Shown here one piece after another: positions 25,881-32,993 of a stretch of 64,000 nt of DNA. The notes under the pieces are model-generated. The model saw nothing but the letters and a program-made list of their open reading frames with translations. It made no database searches and was not told the DNA's origin. The stretch comes from Rhodothermus marinus DSM 4252. GTDB lineage: Bacteria > Bacteroidota > Rhodothermia > Rhodothermales > Rhodothermaceae. Made by a program: the position numbers and the translations under genes. Location of the stretch: NCBI RefSeq assembly GCF_000024845.1, contig NC_013501.1, positions 872,001 through 936,000 on the forward strand, in the 5' to 3' direction. Within the stretch, counting starts at the first letter, position 1, and each line of letters opens with the position of its first letter.

Positions 25881-26891
25881 TCAGCTATTCGAGTCGTTCC
25901 GCTTCGGATTGAACAGGGCATCGATTTCGTCCTGGGAGGCGGGGGTGCTTCCACCGCCGAACAGGGCGTCGATTTCGTCCTGGGAGGCGGGAGTGCTTCC
26001 GCCGCCGAACAGGGCGTCGATTTCATCCTGCGAGGTCGGGGTGCCGCTGCTGAACAGACTATCGATTTCGTCCTGCGAGGCCGGTGTGCTGTTTCCGCTA
26101 AAGAGTGCGTCGATTTCGTCCTGCGAAGCCGGACCAGTGCTTTCGCCATCTTCCGGAAGCGATGCATTGTGCTGCAGGGCGTCGACCAGCGCGTCGACCT
26201 GTTGCTGGCGGCGGCCGTCACGATCGTAGCGGGCGTGGGGATCGAACGTCCCTTCGGCAAAGAGCTGCCGGGGCAGCTCCAGGTCGTCGAGCACCTCACT
26301 GCCCAGTCGCCGGATGAGCTGGGCCATGCGATACCGCACCGACTCGATCAGGTGGTTGACGGCGGCCAGCTGCTGGGCGGTGATGTCCTGCACCTGCAGC
26401 GCCATCATGATGCGGTTCATGCGATCGCGCAGCGAGTCGACGAGCTGCTGCTGGCTTTCCAGCATGGCCTGCAGCGTGGCATAATGCTGCCGGCGCTCTT
26501 CCAGCAGCGTCTGGAGCCGCTCGTTCCAGCTCTCCGGAAGCGGCTGCCAGAGCTGCTCCTCCTGGGATTGCAGCGTCTGGAGCGCCTCGGGTGCCGCGGC
26601 CCAGGACTTTCTGAACGTATCCAGGTCATTCAGCACCACGTCGATCAGGTCGAGGATCTCCGTGGTGGCCATTTCGGTGGCCTGCGTGACGCTTTTGAGC
26701 TGCGAGCTTGCCCGCGGCATTTTGCGGGTGCTTTCGGCCAGCGAGTCGTTGACCTCCGAGAGGAGCGGGGAGATCTCCCGGAGGAAATAGACCACCTCTT
26801 CGATGAACGGAATGGCCCGTTGGCCGAGAATGAAGACGGCGCGCAGCTCGTTCAGCTTGGAAAGCAGCTCCTGTATGTGATTGGTCGTCAT
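25881..26891 (-). CDS. cheZ: CheZ-like CheY-P phosphatase with five tail repeats
   Basis: Predicted to dephosphorylate CheY-P. The 336-residue protein is long and helical at 1-215, with the CheZ-type core IMMALQVQDITAQQL (161-175). Asp169 and Gln173 fall at the D-x3-Q spacing of the E. coli CheZ catalytic D143/Q147. After a Gln-rich hinge, residues 253-328 are five tandem copies of [P/T]-x-S-Q-D-E-I-D-[A/S]-L-F joined by short Gly/Ser/Thr-Pro links. The motif resembles both the E. coli CheZ tail peptide (ASQDQVDDLL) and the FliM N-terminus here (LSQEEIDILL). It sits between cheY and cheA. Identification rests on motifs and context; the N-half is divergent. Confidence 0.82.
   Translation of the reverse strand: MTTNHIQELLSKLNELRAVFILGQRAIPFIEEVVYFLREISPLLSEVNDSLAESTRKMPRASSQLKSVTQATEMATTEILDLIDVVLNDLDTFRKSWAAAPEALQTLQSQEEQLWQPLPESWNERLQTLLEERRQHYATLQAMLESQQQLVDSLRDRMNRIMMALQVQDITAQQLAAVNHLIESVRYRMAQLIRRLGSEVLDDLELPRQLFAEGTFDPHARYDRDGRRQQQVDALVDALQHNASLPEDGESTGPASQDEIDALFSGNSTPASQDEIDSLFSSGTPTSQDEIDALFGGGSTPASQDEIDALFGGGSTPASQDEIDALFNPKRNDSNS
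25908..26135 (-). repeat. Five tandem SQDEIDALF repeats in the cheZ-like gene
   Basis: The reading frame encodes SQDEIDALF or SQDEIDSLF five times at spacings of 14 to 16 residues. The last three units are very similar at the DNA level; the first two differ more. The array ends nine residues before the stop. Confidence 0.92.
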
Positions 26892-26901
26892 TGCGGCCTC
26901 C

Positions 26902-27282
26902 TCAGGCGGTTTTCAGAATCAGGTTGATCTTTTCGCGGAGCACTTCCGGCGTAAAGGGCTTGACGATGTAGTTGTTGACGCGGGCTTGCATCGCGGCGAT
27001 CACGTCCTCCTTCATCCCGCGTGTGGTGACCATCAGGATCGGCAGGTTGCCGAAGCGGGCGTGACTGCGAATGGCTTTCGTCAGCTCCAGCCCGTTCATG
27101 TTGGGCATGTTCCAGTCGGTGATGACGAAGTCGATGGAGCCCTGCTCCAGTTTTTCCAGCGCGTCGGCCCCATCGCTGGCCTCGACCACGTCGGTGTAGC
27201 CGATCTCGCGCAGCGCGTTGCAGACGATGCGCCGCATCGTGGGGGAATCATCGACGACCAGGAACGTCATGGCTTCGCTCAT
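26902..27282 (-). CDS. cheY: CheY response regulator, next to the CheZ-like gene
   Basis: Single receiver domain of 126 residues that carries the phosphoryl signal from CheA to FliM. It has the acidic pair in VVDDSPTMRRIV, phospho-Asp in VITDWNMPNMNGLEL, the Thr switch in LMVTTRGMKED and Lys in YIVKPFTPE, all close to the classic E. coli CheY. AAAAGG precedes the ATG at 27282; Met5 at 27270 is a second possible start. It is followed 10 bases later by the cheZ-like gene, which favours this copy as the motor-binding CheY. Confidence 0.95.
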   Translation of the reverse strand: MSEAMTFLVVDDSPTMRRIVCNALREIGYTDVVEASDGADALEKLEQGSIDFVITDWNMPNMNGLELTKAIRSHARFGNLPILMVTTRGMKEDVIAAMQARVNNYIVKPFTPEVLREKINLILKTA

Positions 27283-27303
27283 GCCTTTTGATTTTTGGTC
27301 GGT

Positions 27304-27669
27304 TCAGGAGATAAACTTGGACACTTCGTACTGCAGTCGTTGTGCGTCAAAGGGTTTGGTCAGGTAGGCCTGCACGCCCAGTTGCTGGCTCTGGCTGACC
27401 AGCTCGGCATCTTCGAGCGAAGACAGCACCAGGATCGGGATGTGGGCGTACTCCGGGTCGGAGCGCAGCGCCTGCACCAGACCGATCCCGTCCATCTTGG
27501 GCATGTTCAGGTCGGTAATGACCAGATCGACCGGCGTCTGGGCAATTTTTTCCAGCGCTTCCAGGCCGTCGCAGGCCGTCAGCACCGTGAGGCCCTGGGC
27601 CCGCAGGGCAAACGTGACGAACTTGCGGGCCGTGCTGGAGTCGTCGACGACGAGAACCGTCTTAGCCAT
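27304..27669 (-). CDS. Second CheY-like response regulator
   Basis: Single receiver domain, 121 residues from the ATG at 27669, which overlaps the end of cheR by eight bases. The acidic pair (VVDDSSTARKFV), phospho-Asp (VITDLNMPKMDGIGLV), switch region (LVLSSLEDAELV) and Lys (AYLTKPFDAQ) are all present. Ser replaces the usual Thr at the switch. It could act as a phosphate sink for CheA, an adaptation regulator with the neighbouring CheR, or a second motor ligand; the sequence does not decide. Confidence 0.92.
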   Translation of the reverse strand: MAKTVLVVDDSSTARKFVTFALRAQGLTVLTACDGLEALEKIAQTPVDLVITDLNMPKMDGIGLVQALRSDPEYAHIPILVLSSLEDAELVSQSQQLGVQAYLTKPFDAQRLQYEVSKFIS

Positions 27670-28555
27670 GGCGATACGGGCTATTTTCGGAAGCTTCGGC
27701 TTCTTTTCGGTAAACAATGGCCTTGCCAAAACGCACCGGCTGGAAGGCCTGGCTGATGCCGTAAAGGGTCTCCGAGAACCCGATAAACAGGTAGCCGCCC
27801 GGTACCAGACTCCGGTAGAATGACTGGACCACGCGGCGCTTCATATTATCGTCGAAATAGATGAGAACATTAGCGCAGATGATTAAATCGAAATTCCGCA
27901 TGGCATTCATGGCGACCGCATCGGCCAGGTTCAACACCTGGAATTTCACCATCTTGCGAATTTCCTCGCGGACCTGGTAGCGATCGCCCTGCTGGACGAA
28001 ATAGCGTTGAAGATATTCAGGCGGCACGTTGCGGATGGCATAGTCGCCGTAGATCCCCTGCTGGGCCTGCTGGAGCACGTTCGTGTTGATGTCGGTGCCG
28101 ATGATCTCGAACCGGGCATAGGGATGGCGCGGCAGAATGCGATCCCGCAGAAAAATGGCCAGCGTGTAGGGCTCTTCGCCGCTGGAGCAGCCCGCACTCC
28201 AGATGCGGATCTGGTGTTTGGTGCGCAGCCACTCAGGCAGAATGTGTTCTTCCAGCACTTCCAGATGGCCGGGCGCGCGAAAGAAATAGGTTTCGTTGAT
28301 GGTGATGGCGTTGACCAGATGACGGAATTCCTCCCGCGCCTGGCCGTTCTGCAGAGCATGCAGGTAGGCCCGGCCGTTCGGCAGGCGGAGTTCATTCAGG
28401 CGGCGTCCGACCCGGCTTTCCAGCAGATAGCGCTTGTTGTCCTGAAAGTAGATGCCGGTCTTTTCGTAGATCAGCTGGCGCAACTGCTGGAATTCTGCGT
28501 CCGAAAGGACGCCCTGTTGTTGCGGGGTCAGGGGTAGGCGTGCCAGCAGACTCAT
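27662..28555 (-). CDS. cheR: CheR, chemoreceptor methyltransferase
   Basis: SAM-dependent methylation of receptor glutamates. The 297-residue protein has the helical N-domain (FQQLRQLIYEKTGIYFQDNKRYLLESRVGRRL) and the ITINETYFFRAPGHLEVLEEHILPE block. The SAM site IRIWSAGCSSGEEPYTLAIFL follows, with FDLIICANVLIYFD and GGYLFIGFSETL later. No C-terminal pentapeptide-receptor-binding extension or TPR is fused. The start lies 14 bases after the HEAT-repeat gene. Confidence 0.97.
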   Translation of the reverse strand: MSLLARLPLTPQQQGVLSDAEFQQLRQLIYEKTGIYFQDNKRYLLESRVGRRLNELRLPNGRAYLHALQNGQAREEFRHLVNAITINETYFFRAPGHLEVLEEHILPEWLRTKHQIRIWSAGCSSGEEPYTLAIFLRDRILPRHPYARFEIIGTDINTNVLQQAQQGIYGDYAIRNVPPEYLQRYFVQQGDRYQVREEIRKMVKFQVLNLADAVAMNAMRNFDLIICANVLIYFDDNMKRRVVQSFYRSLVPGGYLFIGFSETLYGISQAFQPVRFGKAIVYRKEAEASENSPYRHG

Positions 28556-28569
28556 GGCGGTGCGGGGTT

Positions 28570-29835
28570 TCAGGACTGGTAGGCAGAACTACGGCGGGCC
28601 GTGCAGAGCGCGTCGTCGGCATAGTGGCGCACGGCCGGATCGGGGTCGTGCAATCCCTGCTGAACCAGAGCAAAGAAGGCGGGGTGCTGCAGTTGCAGGC
28701 CCAGCGTGATGGCCGCCATTTTGGTTTCGGCATCCAGGCTTTCGAAGTGGGCCTGAAGGAACTGGGCCGCCTGGGGCAATTGAAAGTCGTCCAGGCGGCC
28801 GTGGGTCAGGAGTGCGATGGCAAAGCCGGCGGCCGCGTCGAGCGACATCCGGCCCGTTTCGGCGCAGCGGGCCACACAGGCGAACGCCCTGGGATGGGTG
28901 GAAATGGCCTCGAACAGGGCCAGGTCCAGCTCGTCGTGCTGCCCCGCATGCTCCAGCATGGCCTCGATGGTCGCCTCATCGAGCATGTGGCGCAGGCCAC
29001 GCACGGCCGCTTTTTTGAAGCTCAGATCAGGCTCCTGAAGCATTTCCAGCAGGTAGGGACGAAGCCGTTCCGGAAGCGGCGGTACCGGCCCGGTGGCCGA
29101 CTCGTAGGCCTCGATCAGGTCGTAGAGCACTAAGGGACGGGCTTCGGGTGTGGCCTGCTCGACCTGGCGCAGCAGCAGATGCAGCACTTCAGGAATCGGA
29201 TACCGCGCGAGTGCTTCAGCGGCGGCGTACTGGACGACCGGGTCCGGATCGTTCAGGGCCGCCTCGACGAGCTGCAGCCCGCGTGCATCCCGGAACGTCC
29301 CCAGCGCCGCCAGGATGTGCGGCCGCTCGGCCGGGTAAAACCGATAGCGTTCGCGCAGCACCGGGGCGTACTCGGTAGCCCCCAGCGCGGCCAGCGCATC
29401 GATGGCGGCCAGGCGGACGTTCGTGTCCGGATCGTCCAGCCGGGCCGCGATGCGATCGACTACGTCGTAGGCCGGGAGCTGCGCCAGGACGTCGATGGCA
29501 AACTTGCGCGCGTCCGCATCGTCGATGTCCACGTAGGGCAGGAGCGCCTGAATCGAAGGCGCGCCGATGCGGACGAGCACCTCGCCGGCCAGGTTGCGCA
29601 CAGGCAACTCGGGATGCTGGATGAGCGGCACCACCGCCCGGGCCGCTTCCTCGGTGCCGATGGCCACCAGATGCTCGGCTGCGGCTTCGCGAATGCCCGG
29701 ATCGGGATCCTGCAGGCAGTGGGCCGCGACCGGAATCGTTTCGGCGGGCGTGTGGGTGGCCAGCAACTCGTTCAGCGCATCCAGACGAACAGACGGATCC
29801 GGATGCTGCAGGCCTTCAGGCAGCATCATCGACAT
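28570..29835 (-). CDS. HEAT-repeat protein inside the chemotaxis operon
   Basis: A 421-residue soluble protein built of repeated helical pairs of about 30 residues (for example DPDPGIREAAAEHLVAIG, DPDTNVRLAAIDALAALG, DPDPVVQYAAAEALARYP, DPDPAVRHYADDAL). These are typical PBS/HEAT repeats. The middle (about 230-390) is less regular. No signal peptide, membrane segment or catalytic motif is seen, so it is probably a protein-binding scaffold. It is placed between cheW and cheR with 14-24 base gaps, so it should be co-expressed with them. I know no standard chemotaxis protein of this kind. Confidence 0.88.
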   Translation of the reverse strand: MSMMLPEGLQHPDPSVRLDALNELLATHTPAETIPVAAHCLQDPDPGIREAAAEHLVAIGTEEAARAVVPLIQHPELPVRNLAGEVLVRIGAPSIQALLPYVDIDDADARKFAIDVLAQLPAYDVVDRIAARLDDPDTNVRLAAIDALAALGATEYAPVLRERYRFYPAERPHILAALGTFRDARGLQLVEAALNDPDPVVQYAAAEALARYPIPEVLHLLLRQVEQATPEARPLVLYDLIEAYESATGPVPPLPERLRPYLLEMLQEPDLSFKKAAVRGLRHMLDEATIEAMLEHAGQHDELDLALFEAISTHPRAFACVARCAETGRMSLDAAAGFAIALLTHGRLDDFQLPQAAQFLQAHFESLDAETKMAAITLGLQLQHPAFFALVQQGLHDPDPAVRHYADDALCTARRSSAYQS

Positions 29836-29859
29836 GGCTTTTCACCGATGGTTGTGCGA

Positions 29860-30381
29860 TCAGGAAGCTTCGGCTTCGGCGGTTTCCTGGAGCGGCTGGA
29901 GACGGTGCTTTTCTTCGTCGGTCAGGATGCGCTCCAGGTCCAGCAGAATGAGCAGCCGATCGTCGAGCTTGGCCACGCCCGTGATGTAGTGGGCATCGAT
30001 GCCGATGGCCAGCTCCGGCGGCGGTTCGATCACGCCGGCATCGACGCGCAGCACCTCGCGCACGGCGTCGACCATGAAGCCGACGATCTTGTCGCCCAGT
30101 TCCACCACGATGATGCGCGAGTTCTTGTCGCGCTCGCGCCGCGGCAGGTTGAACCGCTTGCGCAGGTCCACGACGGGCACGATGCGCCCGCGCAGGTTGA
30201 TGACGCCCTCGACGAACGCGGGCGCATTCGGCACGCGCGTAATATCGACGGGCCGGATGATCTCCTGCACGTTCAGAATGTCGACGCCAAACTCTTCGTT
30301 TTCGATCAGAAAACTGACCAGTTGGAGAATCTGCGAACGAGACGTCTGCTGCTGCATGGCCAGCGGTGGGGTTGAATCCAA
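29860..30381 (-). CDS. cheW: CheW, chemotaxis coupling protein
   Basis: Adaptor that links receptors to CheA. The 173-residue protein has the CheW fold blocks LVSFLIENEEFGVDILNVQEII, GVINLRGRIVPVVDLRKRF and VGFMVDAVREVLRVD. A Glu/Ala-rich tail follows. I keep the TTG at 30381 because GGAAGG stands eight bases upstream; the ATG at 30357 (MQQQTSRSQ) is a fair alternative because the TTG leaves a leader of only about 15 bases behind the sigma-28 promoter. First gene of the chemotaxis operon. Confidence 0.95.
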   Translation of the reverse strand: MDSTPPLAMQQQTSRSQILQLVSFLIENEEFGVDILNVQEIIRPVDITRVPNAPAFVEGVINLRGRIVPVVDLRKRFNLPRRERDKNSRIIVVELGDKIVGFMVDAVREVLRVDAGVIEPPPELAIGIDAHYITGVAKLDDRLLILLDLERILTDEEKHRLQPLQETAEAEAS

Positions 30382-30402
30382 CAGGAATACCTTCCGGCTA
30401 CC

Positions 30403-30429
30403 ATATCGGCCAGAAAGGGCGCTTCTTTA
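30403..30429 (-). promoter_or_regulatory. Sigma-28-type promoter of the chemotaxis operon
   Basis: Minus strand: TAAAG, 14 bases, GCCGATAT. This is the best match in the window to the enterobacterial FliA consensus (TAAAGTTT-N11-GCCGATAA), with exact spacing. It would transcribe cheW through cheB. Confidence 0.85.
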
Positions 30430-30458
30430 GAGAAATATGAGGTCTTTACGTAAAAAAG

Positions 30459-30485
30459 CGTACCCCGGCCACAGGCCGGGGTACG
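30459..30485 (-). terminator. Rho-independent terminator of flgE
   Basis: CGTACCCCGGCC and GGCCGGGGTACG form a perfect 12-bp stem with a three-base loop, followed on the minus strand by a run of six T after one C. It lies 23 bases past the flgE stop and insulates flgE from the cheW promoter. Confidence 0.93.
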
Positions 30486-30507
30486 CCGGGAGGTTCACCG
30501 CAAACGC

Positions 30508-31755
30508 TTATCGTTTGAGCTGGACGAGTTCCTGGAGCATTTCGTCGGAAGTCGTGATGATGCGGGCCGAGGCCTGGTAGCCGCGCTGCGTGACGATCAT
30601 GTCGGTAAATTCCGTGGCCAGGTCCACGTTGCTCATCTCGAGCGTACCGGCCACGATCACCGTGCGGTTGAGTTCGACGCCGGCGCGTCCCAGGGCCAGA
30701 TCGCCCGAGGAGCTGGTCAGGCTCCAGAGGTTGTCGCCGACCTGTTGCAGGCCGTTGACGTTGTTAACGGACCCGAGGGCCAGTTGATAGATTTTTTGCT
30801 GGTAGCCGTTGGAGAAGTTGAGTTCGACGATGCCTTCCTGGTTGATGCTGAAGCCGATGAGGGAGCCGGGGGGTTGGCCGTCCTGGTCGCGGACGGTGGC
30901 GGTGGTGGAGCCGGCGTACTGGGTGAGGGCATCGTCGGCCCCCGCCAGGTTCAGCGTGAAGCTTTCCAGAGTGCCATCATTATCGATGTCCCAGTCGAAC
31001 GTCTGGAGCGCTTCGGTGGGATCCAGGTTGCCCTGCGTGTCGAAGGTGATCAGGTTATCGCCACTGGTAATCGTAACACCCAGGGGATTCCCGTCTTCGT
31101 CCAGCAGATTCCATTGCCATTCGTTGGGATTGGAGGTTCTTGTAAATTCAATGATGATGGTTTTGGCTTTCCCCTGCGGATCATACACGACGGTAGAGAC
31201 CGTTACGGTTTCGCCGGCTGCCAATTCCGCATTGAGGTTGCCGCGGACGTAGATGTTTTCGGTTTGTTTGGGGGGAGCGGTGGCGCTGAAGGGAACGCGC
31301 ACGTCTTCGAGCGCAGCCGACTGCAACTCACCGTTTTCATCGAAAGCCCAGCCCTGCACCTGCAAACCGCTGTTGGTCACCAGTTCACCAAAGCGGTTGA
31401 TCGTGAAATTGCCGGCGCGCGTCAGGTAGATGCGGTCGCCGCCACGGACGACGAAGAACCCGTCGCCGTTGATGCCCAGGTCGGTGGCCACGCCGGTGTT
31501 TTCGAGGGCGCCCTGGGCGAAGTTGACGTCGATCGAACCCACCGAGACGCCCAGCCCGACGTAGGAGGGATTGATGCCACGGCCGCCGGCGGTGCGGCCC
31601 ACACCCAGCAGCGTCTGGCCGAGCAGTTCGTTGAAGGCGGCGCGGCCGCGTTTGAAGGCGGTGGTGTTGACGTTGGCGATGTTGTTGGAGATGACGTCCA
31701 TGCGGACCTGATGGCTTTTGAGTCCGGAGACGCCGGTGCGCAGAGAGCGAATCAT
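30508..31755 (-). CDS. flgE: FlgE, flagellar hook protein
   Basis: Main subunit of the hook. The 415-residue protein opens with the rod/hook signature SGLKSHQVRMDVISNNIANVNTTAFKRGRAAFNELL. It has the FlgE/F/G middle block INGDGFFVVRGGDRIYLTRAGNFTIN and ends with the C-terminal helix signature SNVDLATEFTDMIVTQRGYQASARII...DEMLQELVQLKR. Length is that of a small hook protein with a modest D2 insertion. It has its own sigma-54-like promoter and terminator, so it appears to be a single-gene unit. Confidence 0.95.
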   Translation of the reverse strand: MIRSLRTGVSGLKSHQVRMDVISNNIANVNTTAFKRGRAAFNELLGQTLLGVGRTAGGRGINPSYVGLGVSVGSIDVNFAQGALENTGVATDLGINGDGFFVVRGGDRIYLTRAGNFTINRFGELVTNSGLQVQGWAFDENGELQSAALEDVRVPFSATAPPKQTENIYVRGNLNAELAAGETVTVSTVVYDPQGKAKTIIIEFTRTSNPNEWQWNLLDEDGNPLGVTITSGDNLITFDTQGNLDPTEALQTFDWDIDNDGTLESFTLNLAGADDALTQYAGSTTATVRDQDGQPPGSLIGFSINQEGIVELNFSNGYQQKIYQLALGSVNNVNGLQQVGDNLWSLTSSSGDLALGRAGVELNRTVIVAGTLEMSNVDLATEFTDMIVTQRGYQASARIITTSDEMLQELVQLKR

Positions 31756-31824
31756 GGCCGTTACTTCGGGTTTGGTTTTACAGGATGCTCAGGATGAGCG
31801 CTGCAGCGTCGGTCGGTCGGCTGC

Positions 31825-31840
31825 AGCAACCGGCATCCCA
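31825..31840 (-). promoter_or_regulatory. Sigma-54-type promoter of flgE
   Basis: Minus strand TGGGATGCCGGTTGCT: GG and GC are correctly 12 bases apart and TTGCT is perfect at -12; two of twelve consensus positions differ. The predicted start is about 58 bases before the flgE ATG. Confidence 0.65.
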
Positions 31841-31870
31841 GAAGGGGCCTGCCGGTGGTTCGTTCAGTCG

Positions 31871-32260
31871 TTACAGGATGTAGGCACTGTCAATCTGGGT
31901 GAAAATCCGTTGCTGCATTTCCTGGCGGTCGAGGGCCGTCACCACGGTGCGATTCGTGACGCTGACGATGAAGGCTGCTTCGGGATGCAGCACCAGCGCT
32001 TCGCGTGCGCCTTTAGCCGACAGCTCCTGCACGGCCTCGGTGAGCTGTCGGGCCAGCAGGTCGTCGAAGGCGATGCCGCGCTGGGCGATGCGCTGGCGCG
32101 CGTGGGCCGAGAGACGCACGCCTTCATCGGGCGCCTGCACCTGGCGCAGCACTTCGGCAAACGAAGATCGCGGCGGATCGTGCGTGCGCGGCGCCTGCGT
32201 GGGCGACGTCGACGTGCCCGGCACAGGCTGCACGCGCGCGGCCAGTTCCTGTACCTTCAT
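31871..32260 (-). CDS. TIGR02530-like flagellar operon protein
   Basis: A 129-residue soluble protein with the block VRLSAHARQRIAQRGIAFDDLLARQLTEAVQELSAKGAREALVLHPEAAFIVSVTNRTVVTALD, which resembles a small family found between flgD and flgE in many flagellar operons. Its role is unknown to me; hook assembly or export is suggested by position. It lies 28 bases after flgD and before the flgE promoter, the last gene of that operon. Confidence 0.8.
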   Translation of the reverse strand: MKVQELAARVQPVPGTSTSPTQAPRTHDPPRSSFAEVLRQVQAPDEGVRLSAHARQRIAQRGIAFDDLLARQLTEAVQELSAKGAREALVLHPEAAFIVSVTNRTVVTALDRQEMQQRIFTQIDSAYIL

Positions 32261-32288
32261 GGCGTTCCGTTATGGTTTAATGGAGGGT

Positions 32289-32981
32289 TTATTCGGATTC
32301 CACGCCCCGGACGGACTGCATGGGCACCGAGCGGTCGCCAATCCAGAGCAGGATACCTTCGGGGCCGAACGTCACGCGGGTGACGCGTCCGCGCACGAAG
32401 GATCGGGCCGCTACCGGATCGCCATCGGCATCGGTGGCAAGCACCTCGATCGTGTAAGTGCCGGCGGGAAGCGCCTCGCCCGCATCGTTTTTTCCGTCCC
32501 ATTCCACGGCATGTTCACCCGCGGCCTTGGAGCCCAGAAAGATCGTCCGTACCACCTCGCCGGCCTCGTTGCGAATCTGAATGCTGACCTGTTGGGCGGC
32601 GTCGCCCAGTTCGATCCGGAAGGGAACAGGGTCTTCGCCACCCCAGGTAAGCCGATCGCCTTCGGCTTCGATAACCTTGCCCACCAGCCCGGCCGCCACG
32701 CTGTTGTGAATGCCCTGGGCCAGCGCGGCGTAGGCGTCGGACTGGGCCGCCAGCGTTTCGTTGATGCCGATCAGCTGCTCGACGGTGGAAAACTGGGCCA
32801 GCTGTGCGGCAAATTCGCGGCTGTCCAGCGGGTTGATGGGGTCCTGATAGCGCAGCTGGGTCACCAGCAGTCGCAGGAAGGCTTCTTTGTCCAGCTCCTG
32901 CGATGGCGGTGCGGGCGCACTGGGCGTGCTCTGCAGCGCCTGCTGGCGGATTTCGTCAATGGGAGCGATCAGGGACGGCAT
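32289..32981 (-). CDS. flgD: FlgD, hook-capping protein
   Basis: Scaffold that caps the growing hook. The 230-residue protein has the N-terminal FlgD block LDKEAFLRLLVTQLRYQDPINPLDSREFAAQLAQFSTVEQL, and a C-terminal FLN/Ig-like and Tudor region with AGEHAVEWDGKNDAGEALPAGTYTIEVLATD. Both halves are complete. It lies 12 bases after fliK. Confidence 0.95.
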   Translation of the reverse strand: MPSLIAPIDEIRQQALQSTPSAPAPPSQELDKEAFLRLLVTQLRYQDPINPLDSREFAAQLAQFSTVEQLIGINETLAAQSDAYAALAQGIHNSVAAGLVGKVIEAEGDRLTWGGEDPVPFRIELGDAAQQVSIQIRNEAGEVVRTIFLGSKAAGEHAVEWDGKNDAGEALPAGTYTIEVLATDADGDPVAARSFVRGRVTRVTFGPEGILLWIGDRSVPMQSVRGVESE

Positions 32982-32993
32982 GGCGGTACGGGT

